From positions 14,896,426-14,960,425 of the forward strand of contig JAKOON010000007.1 in NCBI GenBank assembly GCA_022577435.1: 64,000 nt of DNA, in the 5' to 3' direction. A program made the position numbers and the translations under genes. The DNA is from Embiotoca jacksoni (Eukaryota; Chordata; Actinopteri; Embiotocidae). The notes under the pieces were generated by a model that was given only the letters and a program-made list of their open reading frames with translations, made no database searches and had not been told where the DNA came from. The number at the start of each line of letters is the position of its first letter. Position 1 is the first letter of the stretch. Shown here in pieces: positions 12,351 through 25,400 of this stretch.

Positions 12351-14746
12351 ATGGAGCAAACCAAGCATGCATGGTGGAGCAGAATTCCACTCAGAAGTAG
12401 TAACATCACCTTGCTACTCTCTGCTGTGATTATTTATTGCACGTTTGTAAAGTTGTTTGTATTTACATTCAAATGTATGCATTGGGTTTGCTGATGTTAA
12501 TTCCTTTCCCAAGTTAGGTCATTTAAACATAAACACATTTTATACATGTATATATTAAGGTTATGGTTAAAATACTGCTCTAATCAATAGTTGTATCAAT
12601 TAATTGCCATAAAAAAATACATCTCATTTGAAAGGTGTCACTTGTATTGACAAACGCACAAAGAGTCATAAACTCTAAAGTTGTCTCTCAGCTGGTGATC
12701 ACTGAACACAGTGAGTAATTTATCAGTGACAGAGCCAGACATTTCCCTTCGGAGTGGACAAAGAAACAAGCTCTGAAAGGTGAGTAACTAAAGGGCTTAA
12801 CTTAATGCAATATGATAAAGTGACAGTATAAATGTTTATTGTGCTGCCACTGACTGGCCAAAAATCAAACTAAAACTAAAAAGGGATAATTTCCTCCCTC
12901 ATCCTGATCCAATATTCACCAACTGTGACAAAAAGACTCGCTTTAGGATGATTCAATAATGTCTGTTCATGATTATTTTCAGTCTAACTAGTCTATCAGT
13001 GTGAAAATACAACTACATTAATAAATTCCTCAGTGTCACAGTTCAGTCACGAATAAAATTAAACTCCAGATAAATTTACATTTTACACTTGTTTTAAGCA
13101 CCTTAGAAGTATATAGTCTATCTCAAAGCAAATTTGTTTTTAAATTAAAAGCCTGTAGCTTGACTTAAGAGTGGTTGGAATTAGATACAATATCTGACTA
13201 ACTATGAGTTATAATGTAAGACAGTAAAAATCTTGCCTAACTGTGAGGCATCACCACACACCTGGCTGTATACAATTCAGCAATAAATTAAATGAAATCT
13301 CTGACAAGTTATTTCCAATTATATTCAGAATTGCCACATTGACCTACTACTACTGACAAAACTCCTAAATCCAGAAAGTAAAAATGCTTGCATGAACAAC
13401 ATCATGTATTGACAAAATACAAGTTGAAAAGCATGTCTAAACATGTATTTTTATTTCTCCATGTGTTCATTTGAATCCCAGTTTCAGACACAGGGTTGCA
13501 CCGCCCCTGTGTTTGCATAGTTTCGATAATAAGGTCGATCATAGCAGCTGACCGACTGACAGACTTTTCATATTACAGATTCCATTATCCAGATTACAGT
13601 TCCCAAAGCAGTCAAATATAACATAATATCAAAAAGTACCTAATAATAATGCCAAATTCATTACTGTTAAATCGCCTTTTGTCGTATAACACAGCCATCT
13701 CAGATAGAAAAGTAGCATCATACCATTTTGGTCAAAAGGGAGCTGCTGTTATAATTTTGAGCTGTTGAACTGATACATGTAAACAAAACTATGGCTCATT
13801 TTCCAAACATGAAATTATATGAAAAGTTGCCATGAACTAAGACAACTTCATCACTGATTGTCAGTGATAAAACTAAAGCAAGTTCATGTGGAGTCTGAAT
13901 GGATGCCTTAAAGTAACACGTTAGTACTTACCGACTGAAAGTATAAAAAAATTACAATTACAGTACTTGTTGGTAATTTGCAAGAGGATATACAGTGATT
14001 GTTTTTAACAGCCACCTTGAATGCCTTTCAGGGGTGACTGTTAGAAGTGCAACACCACAACAATAAAAATAATGATAATGAAAATAAAAATCATAAAAAT
14101 TAAAAAAAATCCCTCACATTTCCTGCTACATATCAGACACGTATCTCTCATCATAAGCATATATACTTACAGCATGCATGTAGGATTGTCACTGGTTACC
14201 ATTAATCCAGTTAAAACCCATCATTATCCCCTTATTATTCACACATAAGAAGTGTAAGAGCTTCATTATTGGCATCTTTTCTTAATATAAGATATGCCTT
14301 TATAGCTGATGCGCTTTAAGAGGCACCGTGTTTGGTACATAGGTTGTAAACATGAATTTTTCTTTGCTTTGCGAATAAATACCCCTGGAACAGTGTTTTG
14401 ATGCTGCTGACACACATGAAACATTTTCATATTTCCATTGACATCTGGGACGATCAAATAATAAACTAAAAAAATACTCAAAGTCACAGCGTGGGTTATT
14501 TTAAGTGGATAAAACAGACGCATGTAGGGCTAATTTACAATACACTGATTAAACCTAAATCTTAGACTTGCAAAAGACTTGCTGCAATTATATCATTTTA
14601 CCCTCAATGTACATCACTGAATACAATGTCAAGTATTCATCTTATCCCACAGCGCACATTTTTGTCAGGTAGCCATTGAAGACGGTTTGAGGCAGTCCGT
14701 TATTGGATATAAGTGGTGGTCCACATCACCTCCCTGAGCTCTGAGT

Positions 14747-14980
14747 TTAGGCTCTAGAGAAGAAGTGAAAAATAATAAGAGGTTATTGAGGGGTCTTTTT
14801 AGATAGTCACAGGCCCAATCCCAATGTCCACCCTAAACCTTAAACCCTCATTGACTTAGCTGATGTCACAGCTGTAGTGTTTGAGTGTTCAGTGTTCAAG
14901 TCCATGAGGGCTGAAATGGTATAAAAGGCAAAATGGGACACTCCGTCGTTAATAATAAAAAATATTAGATAGATAGATAC

Positions 14981-15037
<57 letters not shown>

Positions 15038-15143
15038 AGCCTATACGTTGGCTATATTTAGGCCTATATAATGTTTATTTGTTTTGCTAATTACCAGAAA
15101 AGGCATTAATGTTAGTAAATCAAATGCAGACATTTAACTTAAA

Positions 15144-15174
<31 letters not shown>

Positions 15175-16499
15175 TGCAATAAATAACCACAGCAGAGAGC
15201 AGCCAAGTGCTGTCATTCTAACACCCTCCATGCTTTGTTTGTTTACATTTTGTGGGCGACAGACTAAGGGCAGGACAACTAGAAGGGTTGGCAAAGTCTG
15301 CAGAAATGCAAATTTATGGAAAGGCTGCTTAAAGGGCTCAAAATGTCCTCCAGAGGTCGCTCACACACTCGATGAGCTGACAGTGGGACAACCCTAAACC
15401 CTCGCGGATTTACCGGGAAGTGCCTCAAAGTCTGTGAGGGTGGACATTGGGATTGGGCCAGCTACTAGGAAAAAAACACCCCCACCATGAATTACCTGTT
15501 TGGCTTTTTCTGTCCAGCAGATGGAGCCAATGCAGCTTTTCCTCTCTGCAGGGCGTTAGTGGTCACCTGCAGGCCTTTCACGTGATGCTGTTTCTACAAA
15601 ACAAGGACATGTTAGTCATTTCACATTCAGTACAGTAAAGCAAAGTATCTATTTACATAAAAGTATATACAAACTGCATTCACCACTGGTGGTCTGTTGA
15701 GAGGACAAGGCGGTGGAGGTCTGTTTGGGGGTCCTGGGCGAGGTTTGGGTTTTGATGAAGGCTGTGATTGTTTTTTATGATCCAGAGAAGGTACAGGTGA
15801 AGGTCCTGAAAGTGGTGGAGAAGCCTGGTTTGTCCTCTGGGCAGACTTTAAAGGAGGGGGAGTGGAATCCTGAGGAGAGGATCGACTCTGAGGAGAAGCT
15901 GCAGGCTGTGGCATCTGTTCTCTCTGCTCTGCAGCATATGCTGGTACGGGAGGAGGTTTCACTGCTGGACGCACAATAGGATGTGTGGGCCGAGCTGGGC
16001 AAGACGGGCTGGGACGAGGAGAAGATGTCCCCTGTGTGAAAGAGTACCAAACATTGCAGAATGACTTTCTTGAATTCAAAAAATTACATTTCAGCCACGT
16101 CATCATGTCGTGCATGAGTGGATTTCTCTACCGAGTCCTGCTTCTTTAGCAAGAATGTTGGGTTGGAATGACCCGCGACATGACCGTCAGCATTCAGAGG
16201 TTTGATCTCAGCAGGGTCTGAAATACTGGAGATTAACACAGAGTTAGAAACATAATTAAATAGTTATAATTCATACTGGACATCCACACAACATCAAGAT
16301 ATTGGGAAAGCAAAAAACATCACCTACAAACAGCAGTTGATGTAACGACACACTTCAAAAATTACATACTTTGGCACTGGTGGTGGAGCAGAGGCTTTCA
16401 GTGGGTGGAGCTTATGTTTGTAGCAGCACCAAAGTCCAACAGCAGCCAAAACCACAAAGAGAGCCAGAGGGAGGACAAGCAGGGCTGGAAGGAGACTGC
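14747..16499 (-). CDS. adam19: adam19 exons 19-23: transmembrane segment and SH3-binding tail
   Basis: Exon 19 encodes the single membrane span (SLLPALLVLPLALFVVLAAV) followed by CCYKHK. Exon 20 has GHSNPTFLLKK, close to the GHANPTF motif of human ADAM19. Exon 21 (348 nt) is highly Pro/Ser-rich with many PxxP motifs (RPAVKPPPVP, KPRPGPPNRPPPP), fitting SH3-domain partners. Exon 22 ends KKPNR. The final exon is only seven coding nucleotides (completing Arg, then Ala and stop) after a strong pyrimidine tract and TAG. An alternative end, reading through the exon 22 donor or using another exon, cannot be excluded. Confidence 0.8.
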
Positions 16500-19400
16500 C
16501 TGTTGCAGAATGAAATATGGTCAGAAAATAGAGAAATCTAAAAGAAACATCTCAAGTTTTAATTTGTTGCACATAAAACATCAGCATGTGTCTCACTGTG
16601 GCTGATGACAGGTCCACTGTCCATGCTCCCTCCTGACCCCTTCTGGTCACACAGAGGAGGAGCCCAGCCCGGGTCGCAGTGGCAGTTATGGTTGTTGTTG
16701 CACAGCTGGGAACAGAACAACAGAGCTGATTGTCATTTTGCATATATGACCATTAAAGTTACAAAATGTATGTTTTCATTCATCACATTGACATGCAGTT
16801 ATATGACAACATGACATTTTAAGACTATAGAGGTACTTTAAATTAATTTCAAGTGGACATAAAACCAAAGTTAGATAATGGAAAGTATGTTAAAATACAG
16901 TGTACTTGGGTAAAGTTTTAAGGTACTTGCTTTTTAATTTGGTAACATATTTTGTACTTACATTACAGTGCAAATCTGTTTACGTTTAACTCAACTACAT
17001 GTATCTGACAGATTTCTGACTTTGTAGTTAAAGACTTTACACCGACAAAGATCCTCCTGCTGCATAACAAGCATCTACTTTTGTTATTTTAATGATATTT
17101 AGTTTTTGTTATTATATTTATTTTATACAGTATAATACCTGACTTTTATTTGTGCTGGAATATTTCTACATTGCTTTGAGGCTACTTTTAATTAGATAAG
17201 GGATCTGAATAGCTTTTGCACCGCTGCCTAGGTTGCCAGCTTTCCATAATAGTAGGCTGGCAGCCAAATCTTCCCTGTGAGTCCAGAGACATCCCTCACA
17301 CCAGCCCCCCTGCAGTGACACACAGAAACTTACTCCATGATCGTGGCACTTGGCATTGCATTCATCAGCTCTGAGGAAAGATGCATTGCGGCATTCTCCA
17401 TTAAAGCACATCTGTTAAAATACGGAAGGGTGTGAGGAGCAATTATAGAGAAGTGGTTAGAGAAAAACAGCTTTTACTAGACAGTGAAAATTAATCCTCT
17501 AGAAAATTATTTTTAGGGTGATTTTAGAGGAGCGATAGAATTTGCTTGATGACAACAACAAATATTACAGCTACAAGGACTGTAACTGACAATAATGTGG
17601 CTTTGTGTAAAAGTGTTACACAAATCTCAGAAAGAGATGTAAAGCCTGCTGTCAATTCTGTTTAGCACTACATATCTTCACGAGTCTCACCGAGTCATCA
17701 CCACACTTGGTGCCTGTCATGACCAGACCTGGGTCCAGAGTGTCCCCCGGTGGCTCCTCATCCCCCTGGCCAAGCTTGTACACATGTGTTCCCATGCACT
17801 GAATTTTCTTGTTGCCCACGCTGACTGTGGTTTCTATGCGAACAGCATTGTTCTCGATGGGTTTGGAGGCTGAAGTTGAACACTGGATTTTCCCACATTT
17901 AGCATCTCTGAAACGTAAGAAAATATAGATACACTTAAAATGAGGGAGAAGTAAGCGTACAGTGTACTGAGTGTGTAGCTGAGTGTTTTAATCCTCACCT
18001 GTCTTTACAGCTCCTGTATTTCCCGAAGAGGTCTTTGCCACAGTTGCCGTACATGTCCCCAGCTGCATTCACCCTCTTAAAACACAGGTCAGGGGCTGGA
18101 CGACCATCTGTGGTTCAAAGAGAGACAACGCACATAAATGTATGAATACTACTGCACACACAAACACAATAACACACACGCATAAATGCATGCACAGTGT
18201 GTTATGTGACCACCTGATGGAGACCAGATGGCACCCCCTCATGGTTCTTTGTGGCTCCTGTGGTACTACAAAGGCTCTCCAGGAAGGCTCAGTCACAACA
18301 TGAATATGGACAATGTCCAATAACAATCCCTAATCCTGTGACCTACAGAGGACCCATCTTTAACTCCATCGAGCCTCTCTGCTTCAAACACGGGATATTA
18401 ACCCACTTAACATTCATCACCTTTTTTAAATGAAACAATCTTGGAGCCATTTTGGTTGCTGGACTGTAAATTTCTTTGCTGCACACACTGATCCAACAAT
18501 GATGTGCCCCTATAGATGACAGAAAAGGTAAAAAGCAAACACTTTTCTGTGTAGGCACTCTTATTACAAAGAATAGAACTATTGTTGCTGTGGTCTCTGT
18601 ATCTTAAATGGTTTATTCCACTTTGATCAGGAGGCTTTGTGCTTTCAAAGATGGGCTGATGCCTGAGTTTTAAGTCAGCCGGTGAGTGTTCAAGAGCTTT
18701 GAAAATGGATGTGAAATTGTTTGATCATCAAATTTTTACACACATTATAACCATTAAAGATAATGATAATGAGTTTGGCTACAGTCATACTAAATCTTTC
18801 TTAACTTTTATCATCCCATCATATCTTTAAGAATAAAGACTTTTTTTTTTTTTTTTTTTTTTTAGGATTAGATACACTGTAGGCACATATTTTCCTTTTG
18901 TAATTCATCATAACCTAAAATAGATAATTTAATTGCAGTCTTACATGTTAACATTTAAAGTCTTTACCACCAACAGTTAACACAAATAAACACTTTTTTT
19001 GTTAAATATTTTTTTTCCACCCCCCTCACCCCACCACTAGGCCTTAAATAAAAAAATTGATTTGTACTCAATTATTGTCATTACAATTGATCATTTATAA
19101 TTTTGAAACAATGCATTAGAAATTTGTCTAAACGAAGTCAGTTAGGAGAAAACATGTCTACAGTCGTTTTACAGCAGACAGTCAAAGGGAAAAGAACAGT
19201 GTTATTAACTACAGTAATGATAACTCTGCTTTTAGTTAAGTAGTCGTTATACCCAATAAACTGGCAACTATAAACTGGAAATTAAGTGTATGTACAATAT
19301 AAACAGTATTCTACTCATACAATAGATGCTAAATGTGATTAAAATGGAGGCTATATCCCACTTTGAAACAAAAGATCTACAGATGGTATGCATCCAGTTT

Positions 19401-22400
19401 ACCCACCTCGTCCCCAGAGTGACTGACACTGCTGCTCCAGGGTCAGACACATGCCAGTGTAACAGTAGGCCATCCCACCTGCACACGACGCCCCGTCCAC
19501 TAAGTAAAAATTAGCAGGACAAGACTCTTCCTTTCCATCACAGTACTCTGGCAGGTCACACGGCCCCGAGGGAGCGCGGCAGAGCACGCCTGGGCTCTTC
19601 AGCTTCAGTGAGACACGAAGAGAAGGAGAGAAATGTGGAAAAAAAAAAAAAGAGGAACAGTTGTACCTTTATACCAGAAAAAAATATCCACGGGGGATTT
19701 GTCATTTATGGGAGGAAGAAATGTTGTATTTATTTGTCTTCTGATATTTGTACCTTGCAGTTATGACAGCAGACCCCATGGGCGCACTCAGCTTCAGCCT
19801 TCAGGGTGCAGTTGTTGGCGTTACAGCAGGGACTGGTGCACTCCTACACAGAAAGTGTAGCCGAGTGTAAAGTCATGATGCCTGGGCAAAGACATCCTGG
19901 GAAAATATAAACTGCAAACGGACACCCACTGACCTCTTCGTCTCCACAGTCACATTCTTCTCCGTCCTCCAGGTAACCGTTACCGCAGCGCTGGCCTCCA
20001 TACATCGATCTGGTGTTTGGCAAGTTGAAGAGACACTTCCCTCCTCCAGAACTCAGATAACTCTTCAGCTCCTTCAGGTTGCAACCATTAAACACACGTG
20101 GGAATGGATGCCTGAGCCGAGATGAAGGGAATAATTAAATTTCACCTTTCAAATTCATTGCTTCCCTCCTTTCTGTTAGTTTTAACAGCTATAAATTATT
20201 TTTTTTATGTTGGCAGTTTGTGCATTATACCCAGTGGCGGCTGCCATGATGCAGCCTCCGTCTTCTGCTTTGGCCTGGCAGCAGCCTGCACTATCGTGAC
20301 TCATACCGAAGTTGTGGCCCATCTCATGCGCCATGGTGGCGGCAACACCAACGGCTGACTCGGAGTGGTCCTGTTCAACAGAGGACAGAGCTGACTCTTT
20401 TAAGATTTTAAGAACTGCAGAAATCAGTGCATAATGTCATCATCGCTTGATGTATGTGGCTCAATAACATGAAATAATTACAAAAAACCAGCATGTGTAT
20501 AATTCCTGTGGAGCAGAGCTGTACCTGTAGAGGATTAATGTTTGTTTACACTCTTGTCTCTCACCGTGTTCACTCCACCAGACTGGTAGTCGGAGCACAT
20601 GGCTTTGAGAGGTGCCAGCCCGATGGTGGTGCCCTGAAAAGGCCTCCCCCTGGAGACAAAAACGCCACCGGTAATTAGTTCCAACTGGACAGCAGCCCAC
20701 TGGGATACAACTGGTGTTGATTATTGTCTCACACAATGAAGATGAAATCAACTGAAAGATCTTCCCCACGGGACGAGGGAGAGGGAGGTTGGACAAATAG
20801 GAAGGTGAAAGAGAGAGAGACACTGACGTGATGAGCTGAGCGTTGTCGTTGGGGAGAGCGTGGAGCTGTTTGCGTCTCCAGGACAGGAATGCTGCCAGAG
20901 TGCTGTGCGGGTTATCAGACATGCTGATCATGTCCTGACTTGTCCACACTTCCAGGCCGATTAATGCCACACGGATACTCAAAGCCTTGTAGTACTGTTG
21001 ATGTGGACAGAGACGGAGGCAGCGACAGAACTTCATTCGTCATGAATGAATAAAGGTGTTGTTTGTGGTTTTAATGATGGTTTCACGTCAGATGTTACCT
21101 TGTCAACCAAGTTGGCGGCTTCCAGTAATTTCAGTTTGGTTTTCTCGAGAATACTCCCATGCTTCTCAAACTGCAACATAAACCACAATGTACACTGAAA
21201 TAAGACAGATTAGAGGGACTTCTCACACATCAAATGATCAACAGGATGTGAGTCAGAGCTTTACATTTGAGTCAACTGGCTCTAAACAGAGTAATAGATG
21301 CAATCTGCAGACTGTTCTTTATATTTAGGTTTCTTAGCAACTGTAAAGGGTAGAAAAACATGATATATAACTATTTATCCTGTATATAGTATGGGTCATA
21401 ACAGTCATTGTGGTCTTGTGACAAATATTTCTGCCCACAGACAGCCACATCCCCCACTCCCACATTTAATGGTTTGATCCAAAAACATTACGTCTGGTTC
21501 CAAAGTGACCAAATATGAGCATATTCACAACTGCATCCTCACCTCGGCCTTGTCAGCCACTATCAGGAGCTCTACATACTTCATATTCTGGTTCAGTTCC
21601 CTTTTTTCCTGAAATACAAGGCAGAACAGTTAAATAGAAAAGATGCAGAGATAATATTGTCATAGTCTGTGTGACACTCGCAAAAGGACTTCAGGGAGGT
21701 GGTTAATGTTTGTGCTGCCTGAACACACCCTCACGCTCCGCGGTGACATCATTCCTTGGATGAAGTCGTTAAGCCCAGCCTCATCCTCCTTGTCGCCATG
21801 GTAATGCAGGCAGCTACCCTGGGGCAGATGGAGACTGTCGGCTCTGAAAACCGCATGCTGCTGAGCATCCGTGGAAGCAGGAAGAGGCTCTATCAGGTAG
21901 CTGACGCTGGTGTTCAGAGAAATCAGTCCCCTGGGGAAACAAGGCACAACTGATGGTTCCATCTACTCAAGCTTCAAGAAATCAATGTGCATTACTGATC
22001 TTGCAGTATTTCTGTCAGCGTGCTGTGGCAAATTATTCTTGAATCCATAATAACCCTCGTCCTTTTGAGTCTTAAAATATAACATTAAATGCAATTTTTA
22101 CAAGTAATCGTTAACTACATTTTCAATTTGAGACATGAAAAACTCGGCAGCTGTGATTTTATGGATGGGTGGAGCAGAGGGACTCTTGTCACAGGTGATT
22201 TACTGCTGTTTGTAAATGAAGATCCACTGGGACAAACAACATACAAAATGAGTTTTGAGTTCTTCACAAAACCGCTTATGATGAGCACAGAGGTCTTATA
22301 CACAAACACACGAGCGTGCGCACAGCAGCAGGTCACGCAGCTGTAGAAAACATCTGGAGAAGTCAGCCGCCCACATGTCAGCGTCTCTCTATGCTGTGTT

Positions 22401-25400
22401 TGCATTCCTCCAGAGAATCTACATTAGTTGAAGATGTATCGAAGCGCTCGTCCTCCAGATGCAGAGCGATGACCCCGCAAAGAAACACATACGGCTACGA
22501 TTTCTGTCCGTGGTCTCTAGTTCCTCCTCTTTTGCCGGCCTCTCCTCTCTGAGTGTGTCCTGCAGGAAACATCAGCTGCTCTGGAGAAAACACAGGATCT
22601 CTATACTGAGCTGGACTCAATGAACCAACTCTGGAGCCGGTGACCTACTAACCTAATGAACTGCACAACACACGACAGCTTTCTGTCATCTTATTTATTC
22701 AGCCACAGTTTGATCACAGGCTCAACGGGTGTGCAGCCTTCAGTTACAACTTATTCTCACCTACAAAATCATGATCACACACAAACTCACTGACGTACTG
22801 GTCAGTGGTTAAAATCTCAGCAGAGTTCTCTATGGAATCTCAAATAGTCCCGACAGACAGATGCATGACATTTTTTTGTTTTGATCTTTATATGACTACA
22901 TACAGTTACTATGTGAGTACATTTACTACACACACCTGAGCTACAGTTAGCTTTCTGCAACAACCTGACTTCTACCTGACTTTTGAAAAGCAGGACTGGA
23001 GATTAGTGAAAGCTCCTTTCACCAGTTAGATTTCTCCTTAGGATAGGCAACTTATAGGGTATGAATGCACAGACTTTTTCAACCCTTTTTACATATATGC
23101 TTGAGCATGACAAAGCCATGAAAAGTAATAATGTTCAGACTTGTACGATTGCCTAATTCTCTTCTGATTGTTGGCATGTTAACCAGAATGGGAAAGGTAC
23201 AATACGTATATAGTCAGATATTTTATCAAACAGTTCAATATCTATTGATATTATTTATTGTCCCAGAATGTTTGTTAGTTACTAGAAAACAAAAGAACTG
23301 AGGCTGTAAAATTAGCATTAATTGGATAATAGCTTTACTTCGTTGAGTGAGAGATGCAAACACATCTGTAATAAGATCAATCACAAACAACTCCCAACTT
23401 CCTGTTATTAGTCATCCAAAAAATGTTCTTCAATCTTCACTTCACTTGCAGTTCTTCACTCTTTTGAAGGAGAAGACCACAGAAAAGTCCTCCTCCGTGT
23501 TCTTAACTCAAGGAGGGTTTTTTTTTTTTACATTTTTGGATGGAGTTGGTCTTAAGGGAGACTGTGGAGAATTCTAGGACATTTCTTTCACCACTGGGAA
23601 CAACTCATATAGTCAGCTTTATGAATACTTGTAAAGATTTACTTACCTGAGTCCAGAACAAGTGCTGACAGCAACGCTGGATCCTTCCACACCCAGAACC
23701 TCGCCATGGTAGAAACAGTGTCCCTGCAAGACAAAATAATTCAATAATGAGCTCTCAGTGTAGGAAAACAAGGAAATTCATTGGTGAAAGAGTCTGAAAT
23801 TCAACCATAATACGTTTTATTGTGAGTAGAAATTGTTATTATTGAATATCCATTCTTTCATTGACCGTCTGCTATCCTCCCGCCATTAGATTTGATCAAC
23901 TGTGCTGGTGGTCGAGGATCATATACAACTCCCTCCTACAGTTTAAGAACATCAAACTGTCTCTCATAGACTTACAGTGTTGGCAGGAGAAGAGGACTTG
24001 CGCGATCCATCAGAAGTGTACCATATTTCCTGATATCCAGGGGCCAACAGCTGCCTGGTGAAAGTCAACACAGGGACCACAGAATATATGTAGTGTCACA
24101 CATTCAACCTACAGAAACAGCAACGCAATGGTGGCATAATGGTTAAATATTCTGTATATATATGGTCAACAAAGGGCGAAAGAGCAAAAGCTGCAGGAAA
24201 CTGAAGAGACAGCAGAAGACAGATTCTCTCCAGCAGCTCACAGCTCATAAAACATTCATTCCGACAGAGACTCCACCAAACCAAACTGCTTTAAAGATTT
24301 AGACAAAGATCCTGTCAGGGATGAGAAAACACACAGAAGACTGTGGACAAGTGTTGTAATAAAACCCATATGTACCTTTCCCAAAAGATCCGTTTTACTT
24401 CCTGGAGAGTGAAGCTAAAACCGGAGACGAGAGCTTTTTTGAGTTAAAGTAATTGCTATGTCCAGACCGCATTTGTTTGACCGAGTTATTATTTGCAAAT
24501 GCTCTCCAGTTTTTTCTTTCTCTATACTGAAATTTCTCAGCTGGTAAGTAGGACAACACAGGAATGGATGATAAATCAGGGAAACAAGTACAGATCTACA
24601 GAAACATTAATTTTATTTGGGTAATACATTACATTCCTCTTACTCGCCATCTGTGTTTGTGTGATTGCATATCTTTGGACTGAGTCCAAAGACGGGACAT
24701 TTTGTCCAATCCATTCCTCTTGCTTTCTGTTATAAAGTTTGTCTTCCTTGCAGCTGGTTTTTCTTTTGCTCTGTCCTTCTAAAACTCCTCTCATCACTCC
24801 TCAGGGTCGAAGTCAGATCCGTCAAACAGAGAAACGAGCACGTATCGACTGATGCTCTGATACTCAAGCTGAGGATTTAAGTCAAACATGAGCCAGACCT
24901 AACATCTTCCAATCTGATCAGTTCTCACAAAGATTTCATTATTTATACCTTAGGGTAATTAATATGCACATCTTAAAATATATATATTTTTTTTAAATTG
25001 AGGGGAATGCAGCTATTAGATTTCTCTGTGAAAATTAAATGAGAAGATATTTACAACTCTCATATCTCATACAGCATAAAAGGTAGAACATGTTTTAGTT
25101 TGGCTCGGTCCAAATTTGGTCTAAAAAAAATAAATCCTTTTGCCAGCATCTCTGGAGCTCTCTTGATAAAACATTGCAAGTAGTTTGGTTAATCTGAACG
25201 AAAATGAAACGTAAAACTGAAAAACTACGGTTTTATTGGGGGTTGTGTGCAGAACTAGTTTTTAGATTCCACAAATTATTGTAGGTATTAACTAAATGAC
25301 ATAAAACGCTTTAATTAACCATCACACAGGCTAACTGTTTCCCCTCGTTTCCAGTCTTTATGCTAAGCTAACCCACTGCTAGCTGTAGCTTCACATTTAG

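Larger units (their letters stand above)
8890..14700. other. Intergenic spacer gpr151 to adam19 (convergent 3' ends)
   Basis: No coding exon is supported on either strand; open frames are short and lack family resemblance. The segment holds a GT microsatellite (11155-11191), a decayed transposon fragment (about 12180-12350) and A-T rich unique sequence. The distal part of the adam19 3' UTR is probably here on the minus strand; a candidate minus-strand AATAAA is at 13450-13455, unconfirmed. Around 10800-11130 sequence complexity is high and includes homeodomain-like TAAT cores, so a non-coding regulatory element is possible. Confidence 0.6.

Noticed and set aside
12034..12494. Open frames of about 90 codons near 12.1-12.5 kb
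   Set aside because: They overlap the decayed transposon fragment and resemble no protein family.
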